Source: Pascua guehoae (Eukaryota > Basidiomycota > Tremellomycetes > Trichosporonales > Trichosporonaceae). From it: a stretch of DNA of 64,000 bases. Each line of letters opens with the position of its first letter. Position 1 is the stretch's first letter. Made by a program: the position numbers and the translations under genes. This document shows, one piece after another, positions 33,140 through 44,170 of the stretch. The notes beneath the pieces were generated by a model, which saw only the letters and a list, made by a program, of their open reading frames with translations, was not told the origin of the DNA and searched no databases. Location: assembly GCA_001600415.1 (NCBI GenBank), contig BCJX01000001.1, forward strand, positions 619,186 through 683,185, read 5' to 3'.

Positions 33140-36100
33140 CTATGCCTTTGCCTTGACCTTCTTGGTCTTTGTGCCCTTGGCCTTTTTCTCTGGCGCGGCC
33201 TTGCGCTTTTTGGGTGTTGACGCCTTTTCGTCGGCATCGGCGTCGGCGTCGGCATCTCCGTCGACGTCCATCGCATTGCTCTTCTTGCCCTTGACCTCCT
33301 TGCCAGCCTTGCCAGCCTTGGCCTTGCTCTTGCCCTCCTTTCCGCCGAGCACACTGACCAACTGGGCCATGAGCCCCTGGACGCCCTTGAACTCTTTTGT
33401 CCGTCCCTCCTTGAGCGCGGCCTCGACCTCCCTCGCAGTCGCGACATGGCAGACCTCGCCGGCGCGTTCAGGCGCAACCTGCTTGGCCGCCCGCGCAATC
33501 TGGAGCGCGGCCTTTGCGGCCTCCTTGAGACGGTCAGCCTTCCACCCCTCCGTCTGGAGCGTGGCGTACACGTCGGCCGCGGCGGTCGACAGGGCCTTCT
33601 CGGCGTCGGCCTGGCTCACGTCGCCCGCGCGCACGAGGGCGGGGAGGTGTGTCAGGAGCGTCGACAAGAGGGCATACCCCTGCGTATGGCGGTAGGCGTT
33701 GACTGCGCCCTCGGCGTCGGCCGAGGGGCGGAGGAGGGGCAAGAGGTCGTCGACGAGTGCCCATGCGCGCGCGGGGTGGCGGCGCGCATAGTCGAGCAGG
33801 AAGGCGGGGTGCACCTGGCTGCTCTTGCGGGTCATAAAGTCGGCGAGCGTGGCGCGGTACGCCGCGAGCGCGGGTGCGGGCGCGACGCGCGCGGCAAAGA
33901 GGGACGCGGCCGAGCAGAGCGCGCTGAATTCTGCGCTTGGCGCGCGGCGCGCCGCCTCGTGGATTGCGCTGAGGGCCGCCGCAGCTTCCTCGTCGGGCAC
34001 ACTGCCGGGTGCGGGGGCGTGGGCGGCCTTGGCGATACGTGTGCGGAGGATACCGGCGGCCTTGTTGGCGAGCTCGCCGGGGGAGCGCACGAGCGTGAGG
34101 AGCGGGAGCAGGGTGGAGAGCACGAGCGGGTTGGACGCCTGGCGACGCGCGTACGTGTCAAACAGGTCGAGCACGCGGTTCTTAAAGTGCAGCGACTCAA
34201 TGGCCGCGTCTGCGTGTTAGTGGTGCGCTACAATGTCGGCAGGGAGGGACTGGGCGACTCACGCTTCAGGTCGCTGCGCTGGCCCGCCTTTTGCTGGCGG
34301 AACACGGCGGCGAGCTGCTCGTCGACCTTCATCATCTGCTCGTCATCCCATACCGACTCGTTGTCCGAGTCGTCTCCGTCCTCGTCGTCCTCGGCACCCT
34401 CGCCGTCGGCGCCGTCGACACCGAGGCCAGACACCTGGAGGGCGGCGGCGACACGGCGGCGGAACTCGGGGTCGACGGTGGCGTTGGCGTCGTCCTCGTC
34501 CTCGTCCTCATCAGAGTCGGACTCGTCCTCGTCGTCCTCCTCATCCTCGTCCTCATCCTCCTCCTCCTCGTCTTCGTCATCGTCCTCCTCCTCGTCACCC
34601 TCGGTCACGGCAGACTGCTCAAGTTGCTGCACGTTAGCATTCCACCAGGCACATACGTCAGTCCCATACTCACAGCCACAAGGTGCTGGATGCTGCTTGC
34701 CGTCATGGCCGGCGTGACCATGCCAAATACGAGGTTGGCGAGGGTGCGGAGGTCGGCCGACGCCTTGTCGAGGAGCGCAATGATGACGTCGAGGAGCGCG
34801 TCGATGGGTGGCGGCTGCTCGCCGTCGGCGTCCTCGGTCTTGTCTGCCTTCTTGTCTGCCTTCTTTCCCTTGCCCTTGCCCTTCTTGGACTCGAACAGAC
34901 CACGTGCAGCGCCGACCGCCTCCTCGAGCAGGTCGAGCGCGTCCTCGACCTCATCGTACGTCTGGAGAACGATGAAGGAGAGGAGGATCTCAGTGCCGCG
35001 CGCAACGTCGTCCTTGTCGCCCTTGCCGGCGGCGCGGACCTGTTTGATGGTCTCGAGCGCGTCGGTGCGCATCTGCTTGATCTCGTCGTCGGCGTCGGCC
35101 ACGACCTCGACGCACGGGCTGGACTCGAGCGCAGCGACAGTCTCGAGCGCGCGCGTGAGCCACAGCTTACCGCTGGCGTCTGTGCCCTGCGCACGGGTGG
35201 GGCCGTCCGTCTTGGGCGGCGTCGCGGCCGTAACCTCGACGAGCGCAGAGAAGAAGCGTGCGCGAGCAATGGCGGCCGTGGCTTCGGAGAGCGGAGGCTT
35301 GGGAACCGTGTGAAGCTGTATTGTCAGCGTCTATGCACCTAGATATCGGGCAGGGCAAGCAGACTAAGATGTGCTGGGACTGAGACCCGGGGCCCCTTCC
35401 AGTCTCGAACATGTCCGCACTGCCCTGTGCGCATGACTCACCGCAGCAATCTTGCTCTTCTTGTCGGCCTTGCGGACGATATAGAAGCCGTGCACGAGGA
35501 GAAGGTCAAGCACGCGCCCGACCCACGCATCATCCTTTGGCACGGCACCGTTGCGGGTGAGGGCGACGAGCTGGTCGAGGGCCCAGACGCGGCGGTCCTC
35601 GAGGCTTGCTGGGTCGGCATTGTGGCCGACGACAATCTTCTCAAGGAAGGCAACGTACTCGGCGACGCCTGCCGGGGTGAGGGACGCCATAATGCCTTCG
35701 ACTGTCTTTGTCTTTGTGACGCGGTCAAAGTCTGGGCGTCCATGCTTGCCGACGAGCTGAGAGAGGAGCGTGAATCCGCCCGCAGGGCTCTCCTTGACGT
35801 GTTCCTGGACGACGCGGGCGGCGCTGAGCGCGGCCTTGTGCAGGTGGCGGTCCGACGACGAGAGGTGGTTCATCCACGTGCGCATAAAGTTGGGGGTGAA
35901 CACGAGCGGAACCTGTGCAGGGGCGAGGAGGGGGAGAGCACGCTCAAAGACCTGGAAGCCCCAGTACTTGCGCTCAGCCGACGACGTATTCGCAAACAGC
36001 GCCTCATCGACGACAACGCGGAAGATGTCCTGGAACGGCGCAAAGCCTGCGGGAGCCACGTCCTTGCCGTCCTTGAAGTAGGACGACAGGATAATGTCCC

Positions 36101-37373
36101 ACACATAGTGCAGCTGGGGCTTGTACGCGCCGGTGGTAGCGCTCTCGTCGCCGCCCTCCTTGAGCACGCGGCCGAGCGTAACGAGGTTCTGCCCAGTGAG
36201 GAGCGGGGAGTGCTTGAACGTTGGCGCCGTCAGGGCCTTCCAGTCGCGCTCCGGGAACGCCTTTTGCAGCGTAATCGTGAGTGCGATCCGCTCAGGCGTC
36301 CAGATCTTGTCCTCGTACAGGCGCTCAACAAGGGCGTCCACAGCAGCGTCCTTCCATGCCACGTCCGACACAATGAGGGCGTCGACGGCCTTCTGCAATG
36401 CCCATCCCGCCGCCTCGGCCAGCCACGCCTTGGCTCCCGCCAGCGCGAGGAGCGAGTCGAGCACGGCCTCAAAGTCGGCAAGCCGTGCAGTGGAGGCATA
36501 CAGTGCCCCAGAGTCGATCACTGCGACGAGTCCAAAGAGGCGCGCAAACATCATGTCGCGCTCTTCGCTTCCCTTCATCCCCTTGTTGAATTGCGATGAG
36601 CGGATGATGAGAGACAGAACCTGTTCGGCCGTGACAGTCGGTGTGCGTGCGAGCAGCTGCGAGTTGTCAGCATCGGTGCGTATGAGAGACCAAGCAGGTG
36701 CATGTGGATAGCGGACATCGGTGTGGGTCGCTTCAAGGACTTGAAGCAGTCACGATGCCGCAACGCCGTGCAACTGCTCGCCGGCAAGCACGACAATAGT
36801 ACCGGCATGTGCTGGCACAGGACCTTGCGCGTCCTTCACGCCCTCCACCGTCCGTCGTACCCGCTCTGGTACCCCCAGCCCCCTCCTCGGGCACACCCCA
36901 CAACCAGCCTCGCCACCCCAACCTCCACTCACCTCTGTGAGAGCAACCGCAAAGCCCTGGCGCGAGCTCTCGCGACTGGATCCCAATCCGCGCACCAACC
37001 GCTTGACGCAGTAGACGACATCCTGGGCATTATCCCTCGCGAGCTTGGCATCGAGGCGCGCGGCCGCAGCGGCAGTAGCGGCATCGGGGGCGGGGGCGTC
37101 TCCGTCTTCGTCGTCCGAGTCGACTTCCATGCCTGATTCCGAGTCTTCCCCGTCCTTGTCTTCGGATTCTTCCTCGTCATCCTCATCGTCCTCATCCTCG
37201 TCGTCGTCCTCATCGTCGTCTTCGTCCTCGTCCTCGTCGTTGGCCGCCTTGGCCTCGGCGTACGCGCGCTGGAACCCCTCCACCGCCGCGACGAGGTCGG
37301 CGCTCGCGCCGAGCCGTGCGTCGCGCGACGACGACGCCAGGTGCCAGAACAAAGGGAGCACGTTCGAGGTCAT
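33140..37373 (-). CDS. POL5: POL5/MYBBP1A family protein (DNA polymerase phi, ribosome biogenesis)
   Basis: Five exons (36933-37373, 35442-36656, 34674-35315, 34263-34626, 33140-34209) total 3732 bases, 1243 aa. Pol5, despite its name, works in the nucleolus in rRNA production and 60S assembly. The opening LPLFWHLASSSRDARLGASADLVAAVEGFQ and the following long acidic tract (mainly D/E, about residues 40-85) are typical. Later come CVKRLVRGLGSSRESSRQGFAVALTE, EERDMMFARLFGLVAVIDSG, a HEAT-like helical body with FTPNFMRTWMNHLSSSDRHLHKAAL, a second large acidic block (DEEEDDDEDEEEEDED) and a C-terminal Lys/Ala-rich nucleolar tail (KKRKAAPEKKAKGTKTKK). The start is chosen at 37373; in-frame ATG codons exist slightly upstream. 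It is convergent with MSH3, 145 bases away. Confidence 0.93.
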
Positions 37374-38599
37374 TGCCGTCGAGTTGTCGCTGGGGACGCT
37401 GTTCGAGGGGGGGCGGCAAGAAATGAACGAAACAGTGGTGGACAAGGCTACCGTTGTTGGGGCGTTTGGGGTTGGTTTTGTTGTAATTAATTATTCTTCT
37501 CGGGCGGCGGGCGGCGGAAACTTGTTCGTTTGTGACCATTGTCAAAAATCTCAATCTCAAGGCGGGGCCCACAAATGCCACGTGGTTGCTCGGGCGGAAT
37601 CAAATGCACGTGGTCTTCTTTCTCGAGATGCTCGTGCCTGACTGAACCCATCGAGATCGCCGTGAAAAAAATGTGTGGCGGACATGTGGCGAACGCACGG
37701 AAGCTAGCTTTGGAGCGATGGCGTGGTGAGTCACCGAGATGGTCTGTGCACTGTTCGAACGTGTTGTCATACAAGAAGTACATGCCCATGGTCAGGCAAT
37801 ATTGCTACTCATCAGTCCTACCCCAGGTACTACCTGGTCACCAACTCCCGCTTTGCTTCTTGCTCTTGTCACACCTTCTGGCCGTGCTTCTCCCGTCACC
37901 ACGCTGCACGGCCGCCTATCATCTCACGTCAGCCAGAGCTCCCGATCCACCAGCTAATCATCAAGCACATGCATTCAGCAAGCTACTATGCACGTGCAGT
38001 AAACACACAAAGGCAATACAGTCTGCGGTGTGGCGCGCAGCGCGGCGCGACTCTGTCGACACACACAGCACCGTCGGCGGCCTGGCGCGCGATACGGGGA
38101 GGCTTGAGGGGCAAGGGACAATGGGGAGTGGGGCGGGGGGGGCGTGGTGACGTGGTGACGTGGTGATGCTGGTAAAGAAAACTATGAAGGGAATCAAAAT
38201 GTAAAACGGTCACATGCAATGCACCAGGGCACTGTGTGAAGCAAATGTTGTTCGTGTGCGCGGTTGATCTTGAAAGAAAAGGCGTGAATGGGCGAGATGT
38301 AACGTAAACGTGACGAGCGAGAACAATAATGGGAGGGAAAAACAATATAACCCAGGTTGCCCGGTGTAGCGTAACGGAGTCGTAACAAAGATTATTCGAC
38401 AGTCGGCACTGCAGCCGGATGTGCCCGGACGAAGGCGGTGAAGAGGGGTGCGGGGTGGTGTTGGGTGGTGTTGGAGGTGTCAGTTGCAGTATGATACAGG
38501 AACAAAAACGTCGTGCTGCCCAACGTCCGTGCGCCGGGCAGGTGTCGGGTCGAAATGACGTGTGAGGGGACGAGGAGGTGGGGGATGGACGAGTGCGAG
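37374..38599. other. Intergenic region between POL5 and CDC25
   Basis: Holds the POL5 promoter and the probable CDC25 3' UTR (38150-38599, minus sense). No supported gene; the overlapping open frames are shadows without domains. Confidence 0.5.
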
Positions 38600-40992
38600 T
38601 TATGGAGACACGGGCGGCTGGCGGTTGCCATACTGGCTTAACATGGAGTCGACACACGACACATGGCGCTGAAACGGCTGGCGGGTCAACATGCGCGGCC
38701 TAGCCGAGGCGAAAATAGGGGGCTGGCCCATGTTGAAGGTGCGCGGCGCCGACGGGCAGGGGCTCGCGTTCGGCATGGGCGATGACCCCAGATCGTGTTC
38801 GTGCTCATGCTCTTCGGCAATGGGGACGCCAGCAGTACCACCGCGGCGTCCGACCGCTGCTGAAGCAGCCGCAATCGCAATGGGTGGGCACAGCGGGAGT
38901 GGTGCAAACTTGTGTTCGCGTGGCTTTTCTCCAGTCGTGTACGAGCGTGCACGCATCATCTTGCGGCCAGCGCGGAAGACGTGCAGCTTCTCGTCGCACG
39001 TCTCAGCGTAGCGCTTGTCGTCCATTTGGACGTAGCCCTGGGGGTCGCACCGAGTTGGGCACTCCTTGTAGAAGCGTTCGTACCCACCCTCGAGAAGGTA
39101 CAGCTCAGGGTAGTGGACCTTGGGGTAGACGTCCTTTGTGATGGAGCGATCAAACGTGCGGGCTTCTCCGGCAAAAGTGGGAGCGCGCTGGCGAGTGTAC
39201 TCGCAGTGGAAGATGAGCACCACGTGCTCGGACGCGTTCGCCTCGCCGCTGGTGCTGGGATCGGGCAGCGCACCCTCGTTGATACCAGAGTTTGCCGTAA
39301 ACAGCATCTCGCGGAGGTGGTTCGAGTCGCGGAGGTGTACTGCGCCGGCAATGTGGCCACCCTCGTACTCGTAGTCAAAGCGACAGTCGATGACATGGTA
39401 GCGCTTCATCTTGTGGGCGTACTTGCCCGCCAGGACATCGTCAAGAGTCTCTGGGGTAATGCGCATGAGGCCATCGTCTTGGGAACCGTGGCACGGCAAA
39501 ATCTTGCCCTCTCGTTCACGGTCACGGTCCGAGATTTCGGACACCATGTATTCTGGCTTGGGCTCTCCCTCTGACTGCTTGTTCAAGCAGTTTCCGGGCC
39601 CAGGGGAACCAGGGTCGCGCAGGCGGTTCCGCCGCAGGACCACGTTGACCGAAGGCGAGGCGTTAAAGTCGTCCTCGTCATCGCTGCCACCATCGGTGGT
39701 CATCGAGAGGTCGCCAGTAGCGCAAACCGAAAACGCGCGACGCATTGTGGGGATTTCGCTCTGCATGCGGGACGCCCCGTACAAGATGGGGTTGGCGGAT
39801 GCATACATTGATGAACGACCCGAGGCATCAGTGGGAGCCACAAGCGGGTGGACGCTCGGACGCTTGAGATACGGCGCCGGTCGACGGCCCACGAGTGTGT
39901 TTGTACGACCACCACCCAAGAGGACAGCATTGCTGGACAAGGTCTTCTCACAACCGCGCTGCGGACGAAACAAAGAGGTTGACTCTGTGGGAGATGCTGG
40001 TGTGGAGCTTCCGGTCAAGTTACGACGCTTCGCTGGTGGCTGCTCCATGGCCGCCGCAGGCGACGGGCAAAAGTACGAGCCCAGGCCGGGCGAGCCAGAG
40101 ATGGATGGAGAGTCGCTTCCACAACGCATGTGACGCGGCGAGTCAAGGTCCATTGCGCTTTGGGTGGCCGCGGCTGAGGCATTCCATAAGGTCGGCGCCG
40201 ACTGCGGAGTGGGTCAGCAACTCGATCACACCTAGACATTTGTTGCAGTGGCTGGCTCACTTCACGGCGTCCCATGCGGGGACTGGGCTGCGGCTCCCAC
40301 GACGTGGGAGGCGCCGCGCGCTCTTTTGGCATGTGCCAAGGGGCGGGTGCCGTCTGGACGCCAGCCGCCGACTTGGGAAGAGCCGAACCGAGAAGCCGAC
40401 CCTTGCTCTTGGATGGGCCAGCAAGGTGGTTTGTGCTGAGGGAGTAGCCGTTCATGGACAGTTCTCGCCCAAAAGTACGAGCACTGGTCGGTGGCTTGGT
40501 GCCTAGGGAGCCGCCCTCAGTGACGCTGCCGAGGCCGCTGAATGACTTGGTGGCCAGAGCGGGACGACGACCCTTGAGCTGCGGTGATGGCGAGTGTGGC
40601 ATGCTGTTGAACTTGGCGAGGCGTACACATGGTGATGGGGCAGGTGGTGAGTCGGCCATCGAGAAGGACATGGACGAGTTGAAGGATTGATCAACCTGGT
40701 CGACGTCGATGGGAAAGTCGACCTCAGTCTTTGTCGGGGACGCTGCTGGAGACAATGATGGTGACGACCCAAAGCGGCGGTTGATTGCGAAGGTCTCCAT
40801 TAATGGAGATGATGAGTATGCTTCCATCATTGTGCTGGCGGATGCTTTGGTCGTGTGATGGACAGTCGAGTGTTTAGGCACGGCAGTGGTTGTGGCGTGA
40901 CTGGACCTGCCGAAGTCAGTGGCTGGTTGACGGAGTGCAATGACCGGCAACCCCCAGGGGGAGTGTGTCGGTGTGCGGCGCACGGCGGCCAT
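38600..40992 (-). CDS. CDC25: CDC25-type dual-specificity phosphatase (M-phase inducer)
   Basis: Two exons (40261-40992 and 38600-40201) total 2334 bases, 777 aa. Cdc25 removes the inhibitory phosphates from Cdc2/Cdk1 and drives entry into mitosis. The N-terminal 480 residues are disordered and rich in SP/TP sites (candidate Cdk and 14-3-3 sites, e.g. MRRAFSV). The rhodanese-type catalytic domain starts near RITPETLDDVLAGKY and has HVIDCRFDYEYEGGHIAGAV and the active-site loop LIFHCEYTRQRAP, with catalytic Cys577 and Arg583 fitting HC-x5-R. It continues YPELYLLEGGYERFY. The first start with good context is taken at 40992 (MAAVRRTP); the frame stays open further upstream through a poly-C tract. 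Only one intron, few for this genome. Confidence 0.92.
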
Positions 40993-41028
40993 GTTTATTG
41001 ATGTGGGTCTGTGTGGTTGTGATGAGGT

Positions 41029-41060
<32 letters not shown>
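41029..41060. repeat. Poly-G tract (32 G) in the CDC25 leader
   Basis: An uninterrupted run of G on the plus strand, hence poly-C on the CDC25 sense strand, starting 36 bases upstream of the chosen start codon. If transcribed it would lie in the 5' UTR. The exact length is unreliable in most sequencing. Confidence 0.9.
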
Positions 41061-41061
<1 letters not shown>

Positions 41062-41207
41062 GGGGACGCACATGGCGAGCCCACACCCTGGGCCGCACCC
41101 CCAACACGCACCATCTCGTCTACCCACGGTAGACACACCCACGGCCAGCCATGGCGCCTTGACTGGCATCACATCTACTCACAAGCAGGATCATGTAGCC
41201 CCGACGG

Positions 41208-41213
41208 ACGCGT
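41208..41213. promoter_or_regulatory. MCB-like ACGCGT hexamer upstream of CDC25
   Basis: ACGCGT about 216 bases upstream of the CDC25 start, a possible MBF/Mbs1 site. Chance occurrence is likely in GC-rich DNA. Confidence 0.25.
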
Positions 41214-41842
41214 CGACGGGGAGTGATGGCGATGGCGGATGGGGATCCGTCGTCGGGAGATGGGAGGGGATGGGTGCGTCGGGCGCTGTCGTCGATCGAT
41301 CGCGAGTGGAGACCGCTGTTGGTGATGCGGCGGGAGCAGGAGTGGAGCGGGAGTGTGTTGTGATGGGCGAGTGTCCAAGATGTCGAAGACTGGCACACGG
41401 TTGGAATGTATATTGCGCTGCAGAAGATTGCTCGGTGCGAGGGGTTGGAGGGGCGAGCGGCGGCGAGGCAAGCGGGGGTGCACGCGACGAAGCCTGGGCC
41501 AAGGGGTATGTGGACAGGACAATGACCACGACGAACGATAGTGGATGGTGACTCGTCACTTGAGAAAGAATGGCTGCTATTGCTTTGTCGCCGGCGCCGA
41601 TGAGGAATGGATATGCGCAGTGTGGCGAGGTGGGTGGAATGGGAAACTGCCGTTTGGCCCGTGCGATGTGGGCGTCTATGGCGCTCTTTGACGAGACGCA
41701 CGCAGCGGGTACGCGCGAGAGGGCTAGTCAAGGGCTAGAGAATTCCGGGGTGGTGCAACCGTGCTTGCGCCAGTGCGTGCAACGTGGGGGGGGGGGGGGG
41801 GCGCGGCCAACCCAAGATTCAGAACCAAGAACCCAAGACGTG

Positions 41843-41875
41843 CGGTACACACGGTACACACGGTACACACGGGTC
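41843..41875. repeat. 9-bp tandem repeat (ggtacacac)
   Basis: About three and a half copies of ggtacacac in tandem. Confidence 0.8.
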
Positions 41876-44138
41876 CGTGGGGCAGGAGGTTTGGGTCACC
41901 GGGGGTCACCAGAGGCTGGAAGCGAAGGGCCGACCGAGGGGTACGGCCGAGTGGGACAAATGTGTGTGGGAGGGAGGGGGGGAGCGAGGGGGCGCGAAGG
42001 ACGCAGTACAAGGGTGTGTCGGGGAGTCGGGGTGTCGGGAGAGGGGTCGACGTCCGAGATATTAGGGGAGAGGCGGGGGGACAGGCGGTGATGTACGATG
42101 GGACAGACGGTGGTGGTGATGGATTGGGGATGGAGAGAGAGAGAGAGCAGAGTGCACAGAGCAGGGCCGCTACGGCAGGGAAAAGCAGGCGCGTAGGGGA
42201 TGGGTGGGTGGGTGAGGCGCCTGGCTGGCTGGCTGGCTGGCTCCACTTTGGCTGGCTGGGCGGGTAGGGAATGGAACCAATCTACGCTTTGAAGGCTGGC
42301 CTCGCAATCCGGCGTCCCAAATGGTAAACCCGGCGCACAGAGCTGCAATCTAGCTAGCTAGCACTCGACACTGTGCTGGGTACTGCTTTGTGCAGCAGGT
42401 ACGTGCAACCACTTTACGAGCAAGTCGGGTATGCTATGTGCGCGCTGGCGTGCTGGGATGCACGTCGGTTGCGATGGTATCGGACAGTGCGTCGATCAAT
42501 GACCGCCGGTGCCGCTGGCCGAAGTTGCTGGCTTCTAGATGTACAACACCTTCTAGGGTATCGCGCCCCCTGTGTTCCGCTCGATGGGTCAGGCTGCGAT
42601 GGGATGGTCGAGTCGATGTTGCACGAGGCAATGGAGCTATTTGCTGTTCGATTCCGGTGGTCCTGACTGCCACTGGTGGGTACAGGGCCGCACACTAGTT
42701 CCCTACGAGACGACACCGCAAGGACGAGGGTTTGCACAGGGTGGGGAAGGGGGGCCAAAGGGCACGGGGGGTCGCACGAGATACGTACGACGGTAGCCAC
42801 AGGTCTCGGCGAGCGGGGTTCTGTGCAGGGACAAGTCTTCGACAAGCGTGCGAACGGGATGCGAAGTGCGATCTGGCGAGATGGGCGAGGAGGGGCAGCG
42901 CTGGGCAGTGTACGAGCGCAGTTGGGGGTTGAGGGGGAGGGGGTGGGGGACGTCACCAGAACCAGAAACCTCAGGCAGGCGGCGTGTAGGTGCTGCGTGA
43001 GAGGGGAGGGGGCGTGATGCGGCGGTGGCGTTGCGGCTGGCGGTTGGCTGAGAAGCAACCAGGATGCAACGTGCTCGAGGTGGCGCAGAGGCTGAGGCTG
43101 GGCACAGGGCTGACTGAAATGTGGGCTGGGACTGGAAATACGACCAACAAGGCAAGTGTGCTGGTCGTTGTTGTTCAGACCTCTGCGAGAGATACAGGTG
43201 GTGGTGGTGGCGGCGCCGGCGGCGTACGGTATGTAACGTTGTGCTAGCGGGTGCGCGGCTGTGTCAAGAAGCACGGCAGAAACGAGGACCAGTGACGCTG
43301 GCAATCGCGGAGGTCTCGGAGGGTGATGGCGTCGAACGTCGAACGTCGTCGTCGTCGGTGGCGATGGCGGTGAGTGATGGTGGGGAGGTAGCGGGGAGGC
43401 GACGGGCATGCATCCATGGGTGTCTCTCTATACTAGTAGTCGGTGCAGCAGTAGCAGTAGTGTCATGTGCAGCCCGGCGGTGCAGAGCGGCATCTGCCGC
43501 GGCGCACTACGATTGCATACGAAAGGAGGAGGCTGGAAGCTTTGGAGGAACACACTGGCGGGGCACGGCAAGGGGGACGCAGGAGATGAGACGAGGAGGA
43601 TTGTGGGATGGGATGTGTGGTCGCCTTCCTAGTACGGCATAAAGCCAAGGGTGGACATGTGGAGCCGAATGCGCCGACCCGCGCAGCTAGCTCACAACTA
43701 CTACAGTTTTGCAGGTGGCGTACAACACGCAGACCCAGTATTGTCCCCGGCCCAGCCGGGTCAGTAGGTAGCACTCTGCAGTTCATGTGCAGCGCATGCA
43801 TCTGGAGGTGGTGTTGATTTTGGCGCTGTACATAGGGCTTTTGTTAAAATGATGGGACCGATGGTGGATGGTGGTTCCTGGGCCTGTTTTCCTGGGCGGT
43901 GACAGCCAGCATTTGATTTCGATCCCTTCGCGAGCGCGTCTCGTCAGTTGAGTTCCCTCGGATACTTCCCTTGTTGCTCTGCTCCGCGTCCGGCCCAGGT
44001 AGGCAGGGTGGACCATGCACTATTTTGCTACCAAATCCCTTACCCTACCATGATGCGTCATGCTTCAAACCGCGCAATGGCCCCTAAGAGTCGCGTCTGG
44101 CGCGTCCGACGCGTCAGGGCCATGACCGTATTTGCTTT

Positions 44139-44170
44139 CTTTTTTTTTTTTTTTTTTTTTTTTTTNTTTT
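44139..44170. repeat. Poly-T tract with one undetermined base
   Basis: A run of about 30 T interrupted by an N at 44166. On the minus strand this is poly-A. It may mark a retroposed 3' end or a simple homopolymer; nothing upstream identifies a source gene. Confidence 0.8.

Noticed and set aside
33446..34717. Long plus-strand open frame (423 aa) with a poly-serine stretch
   Set aside because: It is the antisense shadow of POL5; the poly-Ser run is the reverse of the POL5 acidic tract.
35427..36599. 390-aa plus-strand open frame
   Set aside because: Antisense of the POL5 HEAT-like exon; no domain, whereas the minus strand reads a conserved protein.
42414..43409. 331-aa minus-strand open frame in the gene-poor zone
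   Set aside because: Composition is low-complexity (P, S, T, H, R) over CT-rich DNA, with no domain, membrane helix or neighbouring exons.
44139..44170. Poly-T considered as a Pol III terminator or retrotransposon tail
   Set aside because: No tRNA or 5S-like boxes upstream and no reverse-transcriptase or target-site duplication visible; left as a homopolymer.
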